Assembly: GCF_027938815.1 (NCBI RefSeq)
Contig: NZ_CP115913.1
Location: forward strand, 1,646,001 to 1,710,000
DNA length: 64,000 nucleotides
Direction of reading: 5' to 3'
From: Oceanirhabdus sp. W0125-5
Lineage (GTDB): Bacteria; Bacillota; Clostridia; Clostridiales; Clostridiaceae
Under the pieces are notes generated by a model that saw only the letters and a program-made list of their open reading frames with translations, searched no databases and was not told where the DNA came from. The first letter of the stretch is position 1; each line of letters begins with the position of its first letter. A program made the translations under genes and the position numbers. Below, in pieces: positions 1 to 9,952 of this stretch.

Positions 1-226
1 GGGGTAATGAATATTCTGCTTTTGATAAGATGCCTTCTTCAGTAGATTCTGTGAATGAAATTTTTTGTGCTCCTGGATATTTGGGGAGAAAAGAAAATTC
101 TGCAAAATAGGATATTTCAGCATTGTTGTTCTTGTTTTTATCACTATTCTCTCCGCCGTATTCACCTGTACAAGAGGTCATTGTAAATATACATATTGAT
201 AAAAAGAAATATAATAATTTTTTCAT
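1..226 (-). CDS. Putative lipoprotein, 3' end outside the window
   Basis: The reverse strand reads from an ATG at 224-226, preceded by a good ribosome binding site (GAGGTGA, rc of 229-240). The product starts MKKLLYFFLSICIF and continues TMTSCTGEYGGENS, a type II signal peptide with a lipobox ending in Cys19, followed by an Asn/Lys/Glu-rich linker typical of lipoproteins. About 75 codons are visible before the window edge, so the C-terminal domain and its function are unknown. It is divergent from the secreted protein gene at 349. Confidence 0.7.
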   Translation of the reverse strand, partial: MKKLLYFFLSICIFTMTSCTGEYGGENSDKNKNNNAEISYFAEFSFLPKYPGAQKISFTESTEEGILSKAEYSLP

Positions 227-348
227 AATTGGTCACCTCATTCATAGTATGCATAAATTGTATAAGAAAAATTAGTGTAAAAATATGGGGCAAAAAATAA
301 ATCAAAATATGATATAATAAAGGTAAAAATCAAGATGGAGGTAAAAGT

Positions 349-2022
349 GTGTTGATAACTAATAAAAAAATAAACAAGTTTATAATTTTATTTATGACAG
401 TTATTTCTTTTTTATCAATTAGTACAAAAATTGCTAGTGCTGAAATGAATAATGAAATCACTAAAATAATTGAAGAAAAGCAGCCTATAGATAAAATGTG
501 GACAATCAAATTTAATAAGGCTATTGATGAAGTTTCTTTAAGTATGGACAAAGTATTTGTAACAGATATGTACGGTAAGAGGGTAGATACTGTTGTTTAT
601 GACCTCGTAGATAATAAAACGCTTCAGGTTATAAATTTAAATAAGTATGAATCAGGAAACACATATATTTTAAATATTTATAAGAATATAATGAACAGCA
701 AGAATGAGGAGTTAGACAACTCATACAAAATATACTTTACTACTGAAGAATCAAGAAATAGTTATTTCAGAATAGAAGATACAGAAGTAATTACGTCAAA
801 CTTAATTAATATAAAATTCAATCAAGGAATTGATGAAAAAGCTTTAATACCAATTTTTTATGAAATTGTGGACAATGAAGGAAATATAATAAAAGGAAGC
901 TACGATACTATGGACTTGAAGACCATAGATGGTAATGAAAATATTGTAACCCTAAGATTGCTGGAAAATAAATTTCGTGAAGATAGGATATATTCATTAA
1001 AAGTAATTGGTGAGCTTAAAAGCAAGCATGATACACGAATTAATGAAGGTAAAGAGCAAATTGTATTACTTAATACAAATACTGAAGGAAAAGAGTTTGG
1101 AATTGATAAAGTTGAAGCAATAAATAAGAATACATTAGAATTAACTTTTAATTCTCTTCCAGATAAGGTGAGTTCTGAATCAAAATGGAATTACATAATA
1201 CACACTCCAAATGACAATGTTTTAGAGGTTTCATCAATTGTTAGAAGAGATGGAAATAAGGTAAGAATAAAGTTAACTAATGATATTTCACAATTTGGGA
1301 AATATAGATTAAGAATTAGTGGTGTTAAGGATTATAGTAAGGTAAGAAGAATTGATATTAATAATTATGAGTTTGATATCAATCAAGTTAGAGAAAATAC
1401 ATTGAAATTTGATGCTAAAGTTGTTGATGAAAAAACTGTGGAAATAATTTTTGATGAAAAAATGGACTACAATAGTGCATGTACAAAATATAATTATTTG
1501 ATTGAGAGCAGAAACAGTGAATATTATATGACTTTCCAGCCAACAGCGGTATATTTTGATGAGATAACTCAAAATAGAGCAAAACTGTATTTTTCAATTA
1601 AGCTGAATGATAAAAAAGGATATAAAGTAAGAATCCTTCAAAATATTAAAAATATATATGGTGAAATGTATGATACTGAAGCAGTTGCTTATGTGGGATA
1701 TTCAAATAGACCTAGATATTTCGATATAGATAGCGTTGATTTTTTAAGTCAGAGCAAACTGAAAATTACATTTAGCAGTGAATTAAAAACAACAGGAAAA
1801 AATTTGGATGTAAATAATTATGTGCTAGAACACTATGATGGAGATAATAGAAAAGTTATATTATCATGTAGTGGTGCAAAACTTGAAAATGGAAGAAGTT
1901 TGATTTTAGACTTTGATGGAATGAGACAGGATGAAGACTATATTTTAAAAATAGAGCAATTACAAGGATATTTTGGAGAGATTATAGATAAATATGATGA
2001 TGGAATTAATATAAGCTATTAA
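349..2022 (+). CDS. Secreted protein with repeated SbsA-like Ig domains
   Basis: A 557-residue exported protein. A GTG start is chosen because GGAGG lies five bases upstream (336-343); a TTG follows immediately. Residues about 10-32 form a signal peptide with a likely cleavage after ASA. The rest looks like about five tandem Ig-like modules of about 100 residues: each has a strand pattern such as WTIKFNKAIDEVSL or LELTFNSLPDKVSS, followed by a hydrophobic YxLxI strand, as in SbsA/Big_5 domains of S-layer and cell-wall proteins. No LPXTG or S-layer anchor is seen. TATAAT at 313-318 may be the -10 box. The next gene is a larger protein of the same kind, so both probably act at the cell surface. 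A binding partner cannot be inferred. Confidence 0.75.
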   Translation: MLITNKKINKFIILFMTVISFLSISTKIASAEMNNEITKIIEEKQPIDKMWTIKFNKAIDEVSLSMDKVFVTDMYGKRVDTVVYDLVDNKTLQVINLNKYESGNTYILNIYKNIMNSKNEELDNSYKIYFTTEESRNSYFRIEDTEVITSNLINIKFNQGIDEKALIPIFYEIVDNEGNIIKGSYDTMDLKTIDGNENIVTLRLLENKFREDRIYSLKVIGELKSKHDTRINEGKEQIVLLNTNTEGKEFGIDKVEAINKNTLELTFNSLPDKVSSESKWNYIIHTPNDNVLEVSSIVRRDGNKVRIKLTNDISQFGKYRLRISGVKDYSKVRRIDINNYEFDINQVRENTLKFDAKVVDEKTVEIIFDEKMDYNSACTKYNYLIESRNSEYYMTFQPTAVYFDEITQNRAKLYFSIKLNDKKGYKVRILQNIKNIYGEMYDTEAVAYVGYSNRPRYFDIDSVDFLSQSKLKITFSSELKTTGKNLDVNNYVLEHYDGDNRKVILSCSGAKLENGRSLILDFDGMRQDEDYILKIEQLQGYFGEIIDKYDDGINISY

Positions 2023-2209
2023 TTAAAAAAAATCTTTCTGCTTTTAATCATCATTACTATTTGAAATAGGAAACAGTCTGTTTTATTGCTAAACCTTAAA
2101 TATTTACCAGAGTAGGTTTTGAGAGCCAATATATATATATTTTAATCATTAAGTAACGTAGATAATCAAACGAAAATAGACGTATAGACTATTAAGTAGG
2201 AGGGATGAT

Positions 2210-5200
2210 ATGAGCAAAAGAAAAATATGTTTTTTGGTAATTATGTTGATTATTATAAACATATTTGTTATACCACAAAAAAGTTATGGTGAACCAACAA
2301 CTTTCATCACAAAAAAGAAAATAAAGAATGTTAATATTGATAAAGTATTCACTATAAAGTTTAGTGTTGAACTGGATTTATCTACAGTTAACAATAAATA
2401 TTTTCAAGTGACTGATGATAAGGGGCATGTTGTTAATGCTTTGGTAAAACTCGATCCTAAGGATAAAAGAATTGTTACTGTAGAGTCACAGGCAAATTAT
2501 AAACAAGGAAAGACTTATACAATCACTGTTGGTAAAGGAGTAAAATCAGTTGATGGAGAGTATCTTCCACATGGTATTAAGATTCCTTTTGAAACAAAGA
2601 ACTTCTATGCTGGACTTCCTGCTGAAGAAGGGTTGATAATTATTGGGAATGAAGCTTATTCAATTGAGTACATAGCTAATAATACTTCTAAGAAAAATGA
2701 AATCTTAAAAGGAAACTATAAAGTTTTCTATATTGATGATTATATGAAGAATAAGATTAAAGATGTACTGGGATTTGGATACGTAGATGGAACAAAATTA
2801 CCACCGGAATATAATTTTAGAAAACCATTGATATATATAGATCCTAATGGAGAAAGGATTCAGTATATATGGGATAGTGATGAATCGGAATTTAAGAGAG
2901 TAGATCCTGAAATAAAAATTCAAACAACAATTAATGCTAAAGATCCTTCAAAAAAGGTTATTATGGTTAAGGTTAAGGAAGTAAGATGGCTAGAAGGGGT
3001 TGAATATTTTAAGACAGGTAAGAGCAGCTCTTATTATAAGATAGATGAGGCAATGATCTTTTCATCTCCAGATAGTAATGAAAAGATTACACTATTCAGT
3101 GGTTCAATGACCAAAATAGCAGAAGCGGAGTTTAGTAGTTATTTGGAAGGTACATTTGTACGTAAGTTGAAATTATTTGATCAAAAAGGAGAAGGAAATT
3201 CTGCTGGAAATATAGTAAATAACGGATATGTTGCATCAGATGAAAATGGATATATCTTTTATAATAATACTGGCGATAAGAATAGACTTTATAAATATGA
3301 TACAAATGGTTTATTCCATGGTGTAATAAGTGATGATTTCGCTCAGTATATAAATGTTGTAGATGAGTGGATATACTATAGTAATTACAGAGATAAGGCT
3401 AAGTTGTATAGAATGAAGGTTGATGGTTCTTACAAACAGAAGCTTAATGATGAATATAGTGCATTTATTACAATTGTAGGAGATTACGTATATTATAGTA
3501 ATTACTCAGATAATGGGCGTATCACAAGAATAAGAAAAGATGGCAGTGATGCAACAGAAGATAATAAAGGAAACAAGCATGGACATCCTTTAAGCAATAA
3601 TGTTAGAGATGAAGCCTTTTTCTTGAACTATGTAGGGGAATGGATATATTACAGTAATATAAATGATCATCACAGAGTTTACGCTGTTAATACCAGTGGT
3701 ACCTACAGAAAAAGATTAAGTGATGAAGGTGCTAGTTCAATTCAAGTAGTGGATGACTGGATATATTATACCAATAATAAAGGTGAACTTAGAAAAGTAA
3801 GATCAGATGGTTCAAAAGAAACTCAGGATTTAAACAGTGTAGTTTCAAAGTTTGAGAGAGGGTATTTCTTCAATGTTGTAGATGATTGGATTTACTATAG
3901 TAATGCCAAGGATTCAAACAGACTATATAAAATTAAAACTGATGGAACACAGAATACAAGATTAACATTTGAACCAGTAACCTATATAAATATTGCTTAC
4001 AATACAATCTATTTTGTAAGTAAAGGGGACATGTTTACTGTACCTATCGATACTAATGGTAAAATAAAACCAGTTGAAGTAAAGAAGGTTGTGAGTGATA
4101 AGAAGGTAGTGCAGGTTGATGATATAAATATACTTGTACCTTATGAACAGGTTAATGAGACCATAGAGTGGCTTGAAAATGAACACCTTCCTACTAAGGT
4201 TACAGGAATTATGAGTGACAACAGAATTCAACAGATTGTTGTTCAGTGGGATAAGAAAGATGTTAAGATAAGAGATGGTGTTAGAACGTATAGAGGGAAA
4301 CTTATTGGATATAATCAATTTATTGAACTTACTATGAGAATACCATCAGAAATGTTAAATGAAACAACTACCATTGCAATATACAATAATGCTGGCGCTA
4401 GAAACGGACATATTGAGGTATACAGTTTGCCAGTAAAGAATGATGAGGTTAATAATCCTCCAAAACTCCAAGAAGGAGATATCTTAAATCTTTATGCAGA
4501 TAAAGATTTAACCAAGCTATTAAGAACAACTGTTGTAGCTAGATATGGAATTCATAATAAAGGGATATTCCAAAGTGTTGATCTTGATAGGTATGGAACT
4601 AAAGAATATTATATAAGCATTAAAAGACATGGAAAGGCTGAGAGCCAGGGAACTAAATTTACAGTAGGGGAAGCGCCTGTCATAACTAACTCAATTCATA
4701 AACCTGTAAGGGATATAGATGATGAGGGATTAGGAATTGATGGAAGAGATTTCTTTATTGAAGAGATGAGAGTAACTAATAATAAAGCAGTAATAGATAA
4801 TTATATTTATCTTACATCAAAAGGAGCTCAGTTAAAATTACAAGCAGATGATATAATACCTTTTGACTCTAAAAAGGTATCAGGGAACTCTTGGATCGGA
4901 AGAAGATATCAAGATGAAACAGTTGAAGATAAGGTAATGATGAATATTGATAGTTTTGGTAATCTGTTATTGGGTACTGATTATGATTTATTCTTAGTAA
5001 GCAGATACACTGACAAAGGATCAGCTGATAATAGAGGACAGAGTCCACTTATACTTGGTTGGGCAGTTAGTGAACCAGGAACTATAGCAGTAACATCAGA
5101 AGAACTTCCATATGATCCAGGATTAAAAACAGAAACTAAAAAGTATGGAGAAACAGTTACTTTAGGAGTTACACCTAAACCAGGAGAAGTGGCATACTTA

Positions 5201-6829
5201 GTACCTGTTTGGGAAAGTAAGTTTGAAGAGCCTGGATATGGTGGAAATAAAGGATATAAGGATTATATAGATGAAACATGGTTAAAAGATGCAAAAACAT
5301 GGTTGTATGATGCTAAAACATGGTTGAAACAGAATGGTCCTTGGCCATTTAAAGATGGACATCCAGCAGTGGAAAATGGATATATTACGAAACTTGAAGG
5401 TGATGGAAGTACTAGAATTATGCCAGTTCCTACAGGATTCATATATTCACCAGAGGGAGATTTAGAGAAGATAAACAGTAAATTTTATGCTCCAAATATT
5501 AAATATAAATTAGTTATAATAAATGATATTGGGGTATCAGCTGTTTCAAATGGTACATTGACAGTTGATAACAAACCACCAGTTGTTATTCAAGATTTCA
5601 TTGACGGTGATAATAAATATATAAAATCTGGTGAACCTATTAGATTCCAGAGTAAGTATGAAAATGCAGATATTTATATATCATATCAATTAGATAACTT
5701 GACAACAATAGAGCAATTAGAAGATGCTGTTAGAATTAAGGCTGCATATAAATTCTCAATACTAAGTGGTGTTACAACACTATTACCATCTAATGCTATT
5801 AAACCTGATACTCAAAAAGATCACTTAAACTACAAAATAATGATAGCTGATAAGGTGGGTAACTTAAGAGAAGTAGCATTGATATCTGTATATGTTGATA
5901 CAAGTGAACTTGAACAGATTATTGAAGATGCTACTGTAGCAATTGCTTCAGGTAATGTTTTAGAGCTTGAAGTGGATCTGTTAAAGGAGAAGCTTGAAGA
6001 AGCTCAAACTATGCTTGATAAGATAAACAGTCCATATAGAACAGATATTGTTACTCAGAGTGAAATTGATAAAAACGTAAGAGATTTTAGAAACCTATTA
6101 ATTCAATTAGGTGTTCCTCATAAGAATGATGATTTGAAAATCTATGAGCAGATTGAATTAACTAAGAACTTCTTGAAGAAATTAAGATTCTTCAATAACC
6201 ATAGTGCTCAAGTAAATGTAAATGAGATAGATCAAGATATCTGGTTACCAACAGAATTTGGTTATAAAACAGATTACAACTTTACTATTAAATGGGAAGT
6301 AAAAGATGAAGGCGCAGTTGCAAAGTATGTTGAAACCCAAGGAAACAATATTGGTACAATATACAGACCATCAGGAGAAAATCCAGATGATAAATCAGGT
6401 CTTGTTCTTAAAGCTACAATCATGAATGAATCAGGACCACTTCCAGGAGATGTAACTCATTTCATAACTATAAAGGCTAAGAAGTTTATTACAAGTGTAA
6501 CAGTACCATTAAGCAACAGAGCTGTAATAAGTTCAAGAGGTGTTAATATAGATTCAGAAGGAGATATAGATGTAAAAGTATTTGATACCGATGCAAATAT
6601 GTTTACTGATTCTATAACATATGATGGAATAACTTATAACTTTGATGTTAAGAGAAACAGTAACGGAATAGATTGGGATGTTATTGTTCTTACAAGCGGA
6701 GCAGATGCTGGGGCATTAACAGGTGAAACAAGAAATATTCAGATTACAATCAATGGTGTAATAATGAATAAACAAGTTAAACTTAGAATACCAGCAGATG
6801 GAAGCGATGCTGTTATAATGGGATATTAA
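2210..6829 (+). CDS. Large secreted Ig-like / DUF5050 propeller surface protein
   Basis: A 1539-residue exported protein with AGGAGGG just ahead of the ATG. Residues 1-28 are a signal peptide. Residues about 30-125 form an SbsA-like Ig domain close to those in the preceding gene. Residues about 345-625 hold seven repeats of the type WIYYSNxxDxxxLYRMKxDGS, the DUF5050/TolB-like propeller signature. Further beta-rich Ig-like regions follow, with a short internal repeat (DAKTWL twice, near residues 1025-1038) and a helical stretch around 1240-1300. No enzymatic motif is visible. Known relatives are clostridial cell-surface proteins of unknown role. It is followed by a strong terminator, so the 349 and 2210 genes may be one surface-protein unit. 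Confidence 0.75.
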   Translation: MSKRKICFLVIMLIIINIFVIPQKSYGEPTTFITKKKIKNVNIDKVFTIKFSVELDLSTVNNKYFQVTDDKGHVVNALVKLDPKDKRIVTVESQANYKQGKTYTITVGKGVKSVDGEYLPHGIKIPFETKNFYAGLPAEEGLIIIGNEAYSIEYIANNTSKKNEILKGNYKVFYIDDYMKNKIKDVLGFGYVDGTKLPPEYNFRKPLIYIDPNGERIQYIWDSDESEFKRVDPEIKIQTTINAKDPSKKVIMVKVKEVRWLEGVEYFKTGKSSSYYKIDEAMIFSSPDSNEKITLFSGSMTKIAEAEFSSYLEGTFVRKLKLFDQKGEGNSAGNIVNNGYVASDENGYIFYNNTGDKNRLYKYDTNGLFHGVISDDFAQYINVVDEWIYYSNYRDKAKLYRMKVDGSYKQKLNDEYSAFITIVGDYVYYSNYSDNGRITRIRKDGSDATEDNKGNKHGHPLSNNVRDEAFFLNYVGEWIYYSNINDHHRVYAVNTSGTYRKRLSDEGASSIQVVDDWIYYTNNKGELRKVRSDGSKETQDLNSVVSKFERGYFFNVVDDWIYYSNAKDSNRLYKIKTDGTQNTRLTFEPVTYINIAYNTIYFVSKGDMFTVPIDTNGKIKPVEVKKVVSDKKVVQVDDINILVPYEQVNETIEWLENEHLPTKVTGIMSDNRIQQIVVQWDKKDVKIRDGVRTYRGKLIGYNQFIELTMRIPSEMLNETTTIAIYNNAGARNGHIEVYSLPVKNDEVNNPPKLQEGDILNLYADKDLTKLLRTTVVARYGIHNKGIFQSVDLDRYGTKEYYISIKRHGKAESQGTKFTVGEAPVITNSIHKPVRDIDDEGLGIDGRDFFIEEMRVTNNKAVIDNYIYLTSKGAQLKLQADDIIPFDSKKVSGNSWIGRRYQDETVEDKVMMNIDSFGNLLLGTDYDLFLVSRYTDKGSADNRGQSPLILGWAVSEPGTIAVTSEELPYDPGLKTETKKYGETVTLGVTPKPGEVAYLVPVWESKFEEPGYGGNKGYKDYIDETWLKDAKTWLYDAKTWLKQNGPWPFKDGHPAVENGYITKLEGDGSTRIMPVPTGFIYSPEGDLEKINSKFYAPNIKYKLVIINDIGVSAVSNGTLTVDNKPPVVIQDFIDGDNKYIKSGEPIRFQSKYENADIYISYQLDNLTTIEQLEDAVRIKAAYKFSILSGVTTLLPSNAIKPDTQKDHLNYKIMIADKVGNLREVALISVYVDTSELEQIIEDATVAIASGNVLELEVDLLKEKLEEAQTMLDKINSPYRTDIVTQSEIDKNVRDFRNLLIQLGVPHKNDDLKIYEQIELTKNFLKKLRFFNNHSAQVNVNEIDQDIWLPTEFGYKTDYNFTIKWEVKDEGAVAKYVETQGNNIGTIYRPSGENPDDKSGLVLKATIMNESGPLPGDVTHFITIKAKKFITSVTVPLSNRAVISSRGVNIDSEGDIDVKVFDTDANMFTDSITYDGITYNFDVKRNSNGIDWDVIVLTSGADAGALTGETRNIQITINGVIMNKQVKLRIPADGSDAVIMGY

Positions 6830-6833
6830 GAAT

Positions 6834-6871
6834 AAAAGAGGAGAATTCTTTGGAATTCTTCTCTTTTTTTT
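6834..6871 (+). terminator. Rho-independent terminator after the 2210 gene
   Basis: A 15-bp stem with one G-U pair (6834-6848 with 6853-6867), a four-base loop, and a run of eight T. It begins five bases after the stop codon. Confidence 0.9.
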
Positions 6872-6872
6872 A

Positions 6873-7195
6873 TAAGTAGTTAGATTTTCATGGAAAGTGA
6901 GCAATGGTTAAATGAAAGTTAAGTATATGTTAATTTGTATAGTTTATTAACCATAAAACAAGCTTTAAAAGAGGAGAAAGGAAAAAAAAGCTAGGAGGAG
7001 CAAATTGTTGACATTGAATGAAAAAGAATAACAAGTTATAATTAAATTATTAAATATATTAAAGAATTGTGACGAATTTATATAATTATTAACAAATGAA
7101 TAAAAATGTGATAACATAATAGTTGGTGTAATTTATCTTATTATGTAAAAATAATTAACCGATGCATTAATATGGGATTTTTGGGAGGAAGTTGT
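6873..7195. other. Gene-free AT-rich leader before the polysaccharide locus
   Basis: No ORF of note. A strong Shine-Dalgarno-like AGGAGGAG lies near 6993-7000, but only a TTG-started seven-codon frame follows it. TTGACA at 7008 and TATAAT near 7037 are 23 bases apart, too far for a standard promoter. The region may carry the promoter of the ligase gene, but I cannot define it. Confidence 0.4.
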
Positions 7196-9016
7196 ATGAA
7201 AAGTTTTTTTAAAGAAAGGAAATATCTATTGCCGTTTATTTTTTTAGCAATGATATATCCATTAATTGTACAAGCTAAGAGGTTAGTACTAAAAGGTGAT
7301 TTTTATAAGCATTGGAATGGTAAAACAATATGGTATGACTTTTTTACATATTATAAAAGTCAAGCCTTAGGGATAATTGCTATTATTCTAATGTTTATAG
7401 TAATATATAAGTTTTTTACTGATAAGGAAGTTCTAGAGAAGTTAAAGAAGCAAAAGGTTATCTTTATCCTTTCAGGAATATACGCACTTTTAATAATTGC
7501 TTCTACAATTTTCTCAGCAAATAAAGCTGTTGCTGTATTTGGATTTGTTGAGTCTAATCAAGGGATGTTAACTCAATTATCATATATTGTGGTGTTTTTA
7601 TCAGCAATACTTTTAATAAAAGATAAATATGATGTAAAGATAATTATAAACTGTTTATTAGTAGGTTCCTTAATTATTTCAGCTATAGCAATATTCCAAT
7701 CAGTTGGAAAGGATTTATGGCAGAGCGAACTGGGAAGAAAGATAATGTTTATGTTTAATTCAGATTTAAGTAAAGAATTAGGTAAACTGAAATTCAAAAA
7801 TCTAGTATATGGAACACTATATCATAAAGATTACATGGGAAGTTACTATGCAATGATAGTTCCTTTAACACTTGGTCTTACATTATTAAGTGAAAAAATA
7901 CTTAGTAAAATCGCATATGGAATTGTATTTGCAATATCTACGTATACATTAATTATATGTGAATCAAGAGGGGGATTAGGAGGAGCGATTTTCGGAATTG
8001 CTATCGTTTTAATATTTACATTAAGAAAAGTATTAACTAGCTGGAAAAAGGCTTTAATAATAGGATTGAGCTTATGTGTTATAGTAGTAGGAGTTAACCT
8101 AGCACTGAAGAATAAGATTGGTGAACAAGCTAAGAAGAACTTAGGAGTAATTACACATAATATTAAAGAACTTTTTTCAGAGAATAAAGAATTTGATATA
8201 AATACAGCAACAGAATTAAGAGAAGTTATTAATGAAGAGAATAGAAAAGGATTTGTAACAAATAGTGAGTCAATTGTGTTTTCCATGTTAGAGGGAAGTG
8301 TGAAGATAAAAGATGCAGACGCTAATCTGATTGAATATACAATAAATGAAAAGCTTGAATTTACTCTAAAGGATGAGAGGTATAAGGACTATAAGATAAG
8401 ATTAGCAAAACATAATAATGATTTTATATTAACAGTGGAAAAAGGAAGAATACGTTTTTGGTATGATCTTACAAAATATTCTATAAAACTGATTAATAAT
8501 AGGTTTAATGAGATAGAAAATACACCTATTGAAAAATGGGGATTCAATGGTAAGGAGAGGTTGCTTACTGTAAGAGGATATATATGGTCGAGAAGTATAC
8601 CTGTTTTAAAGAATGCTAAGTTTATTGGATATGGACCAGATACATTTATTATTAACTTTCCGCAACATGATTTTATAGGGAAGTTATACGGTTATAGTGA
8701 TATGAACCACATAGTGGATAAGCCTCATAATGTGTATCTTCAGATAGCTTTAGATAATGGAATATTGGCATTAATCATATTTATGAGTATTATTCTATTT
8801 TATCTGTTTAATTATTTAATAATAAATATTTTCAAAAGAGGAATTAGGGAAGAGTTCATAATATCTTCAGCCACAGCAGCTGCTATTTGCGGATATCTTG
8901 TAACAGGAGTTATTAATGATAATAGAGTATCTGTTGCACCGATATTCTTTATGTTAATAGGTATTGGATTTGCTACTATGTATATAACAAAGATAAGTAT
9001 TGAAACTTCACGGTAG
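7196..9016 (+). CDS. O-antigen ligase / Wzy_C family membrane protein
   Basis: Polytopic membrane protein of about 606 residues with roughly a dozen hydrophobic segments. The start at 7196 is preferred over an in-frame ATG at 7172 because GGGAGG sits seven bases before it. The membrane region contains CESRGGLGGAIFGIA, resembling the conserved Arg-containing stretch of the ligase family. A large hydrophilic loop of about 150-170 residues (roughly 305-470) is followed by SRSIPVLKNAKFIGYGPDTF and KPHNVYLQIALDNGILAL; this GxGPDTF...HNxYL signature is typical of O-antigen ligase/polymerase proteins. It would join or polymerise glycan on the outer face of the membrane. It opens the polysaccharide locus but is separated from the next gene by about 250 bp. 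Substrate unknown. Confidence 0.8.
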   Translation: MKSFFKERKYLLPFIFLAMIYPLIVQAKRLVLKGDFYKHWNGKTIWYDFFTYYKSQALGIIAIILMFIVIYKFFTDKEVLEKLKKQKVIFILSGIYALLIIASTIFSANKAVAVFGFVESNQGMLTQLSYIVVFLSAILLIKDKYDVKIIINCLLVGSLIISAIAIFQSVGKDLWQSELGRKIMFMFNSDLSKELGKLKFKNLVYGTLYHKDYMGSYYAMIVPLTLGLTLLSEKILSKIAYGIVFAISTYTLIICESRGGLGGAIFGIAIVLIFTLRKVLTSWKKALIIGLSLCVIVVGVNLALKNKIGEQAKKNLGVITHNIKELFSENKEFDINTATELREVINEENRKGFVTNSESIVFSMLEGSVKIKDADANLIEYTINEKLEFTLKDERYKDYKIRLAKHNNDFILTVEKGRIRFWYDLTKYSIKLINNRFNEIENTPIEKWGFNGKERLLTVRGYIWSRSIPVLKNAKFIGYGPDTFIINFPQHDFIGKLYGYSDMNHIVDKPHNVYLQIALDNGILALIIFMSIILFYLFNYLIINIFKRGIREEFIISSATAAAICGYLVTGVINDNRVSVAPIFFMLIGIGFATMYITKISIETSR

Positions 9017-9112
9017 AATCTCTATATAATGAGAAATAAAATTAAATTCAATAAATTTGAAAACTGAATAATCACTAAAATTAAAGTCGAAAAATGTAAG
9101 GTAAAGAAAAAG

Positions 9113-9142
9113 TTGACAGAAAAGAAGGCTGTGTGTTAAAAT
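9113..9142 (+). promoter_or_regulatory. Predicted sigma-A promoter for the polysaccharide operon
   Basis: TTGACA (9113-9118), an 18-base spacer, then TAAAAT (9137-9142), about 125 bases ahead of the sugar transferase gene. The next same-strand genes are closely packed to 15249, so this may drive that whole set. Confidence 0.55.
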
Positions 9143-9267
9143 TGCCGAGGGTTGATAATAAATATAAAAAATAGGGAAATATTGGTTGAATTGAGTCTTA
9201 AGATTTTATTATAGTTTTAGTTTCTAGTAAATCAGTATGAATATTAATTATAAGATGGAGGGGTATT

Positions 9268-9939
9268 ATGGAACCGAATTTGCAGTTAGAAGAATTTGTT
9301 AATGAGTATTCCACGGAGGTTGTGTGGCCTAATTTATGGTATTTTTCTATAAAGAGAGTGATAGATATCATTGGGGCTTTAGCTGGTTTAATTGTCCTCA
9401 GTCCAGTTTTTTTAATTATTGGGATTTCAATAAAAGTTGGATCAAAAGGAAAGGTTATTTTTGGACATACTAGACTTGGAATGAATGGGAAGCCTATAAA
9501 GGTTTATAAATTTAGAAGTATGTATGAAAATGCAAAAGAGATGATGGAAAATTTCACTCCAGAGCAAAAAGAAGAGTTTGAGAAGAATTTTAAATTAGAG
9601 AATGATCCTAGAATAACTAAGATAGGTAAGTTTTTAAGAGAGTCAAGTTTGGATGAACTACCGCAGTTGATTAATATTCTTAAAGGTGATATGACAATAG
9701 TTGGTCCAAGACCAATAGTAGAAAGAGAAATAGAGAAATACGGAGTATATGGAGATAAATTTTTAAGTGCTAAACCAGGGTTAACAGGTTTATGGCAAGT
9801 TAGCGGAAGAAGTGATACAACTTATGAAGAGAGAGTTCTTCTTGATATGGAGTATATAGATAAGAGAACTGTTTTAGGAGATATAGTAATAATTTTAAAA
9901 ACTGTTGGAGTTGTATTTAATAGAATAGGAGCGAGATAG
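9268..9939 (+). CDS. Undecaprenyl-phosphate sugar-1-phosphate transferase (priming)
   Basis: 223 residues. It is the C-terminal catalytic module of the bacterial sugar transferase family (WbaP/EpsL/WcaJ type), which moves a sugar-1-phosphate from a nucleotide sugar to undecaprenyl phosphate and so starts repeat-unit synthesis at the cytoplasmic membrane. It has one N-terminal hydrophobic segment (about 30-55), then KVYKFRSMYENAKEMM, DPRITKIGKFLRESSLDELPQ, GDMTIVGPRP and KPGLTGLWQVSGRS, all hallmark motifs. GGAGGGG precedes the ATG. The gene is followed after 13 bases by the mannose-1-P guanylyltransferase. The donor sugar (Gal, Glc, GlcNAc-type) cannot be decided by eye. Confidence 0.92.
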   Translation: MEPNLQLEEFVNEYSTEVVWPNLWYFSIKRVIDIIGALAGLIVLSPVFLIIGISIKVGSKGKVIFGHTRLGMNGKPIKVYKFRSMYENAKEMMENFTPEQKEEFEKNFKLENDPRITKIGKFLRESSLDELPQLINILKGDMTIVGPRPIVEREIEKYGVYGDKFLSAKPGLTGLWQVSGRSDTTYEERVLLDMEYIDKRTVLGDIVIILKTVGVVFNRIGAR

Positions 9940-9952
9940 AGGAGGACAGCAT

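Noticed and set aside
2023..2209. Possible riboswitch before the large surface gene
   Set aside because: Some paired segments are visible but no known aptamer core (cyclic-di-GMP, TPP, SAM and others) could be matched.
3962..4318. A 118-codon reverse-strand frame inside the large surface protein gene
   Set aside because: Antisense shadow; Ile/Tyr/Asn-rich, no ribosome binding site.
7008..7042. TTGACA and TATAAT before the O-antigen ligase gene
   Set aside because: The spacing of 23 bases is too long for a normal sigma-A promoter.
7846..8286. A 146-codon reverse-strand frame inside the O-antigen ligase gene
   Set aside because: Antisense to a well-supported membrane protein; no start signal and no recognisable protein.
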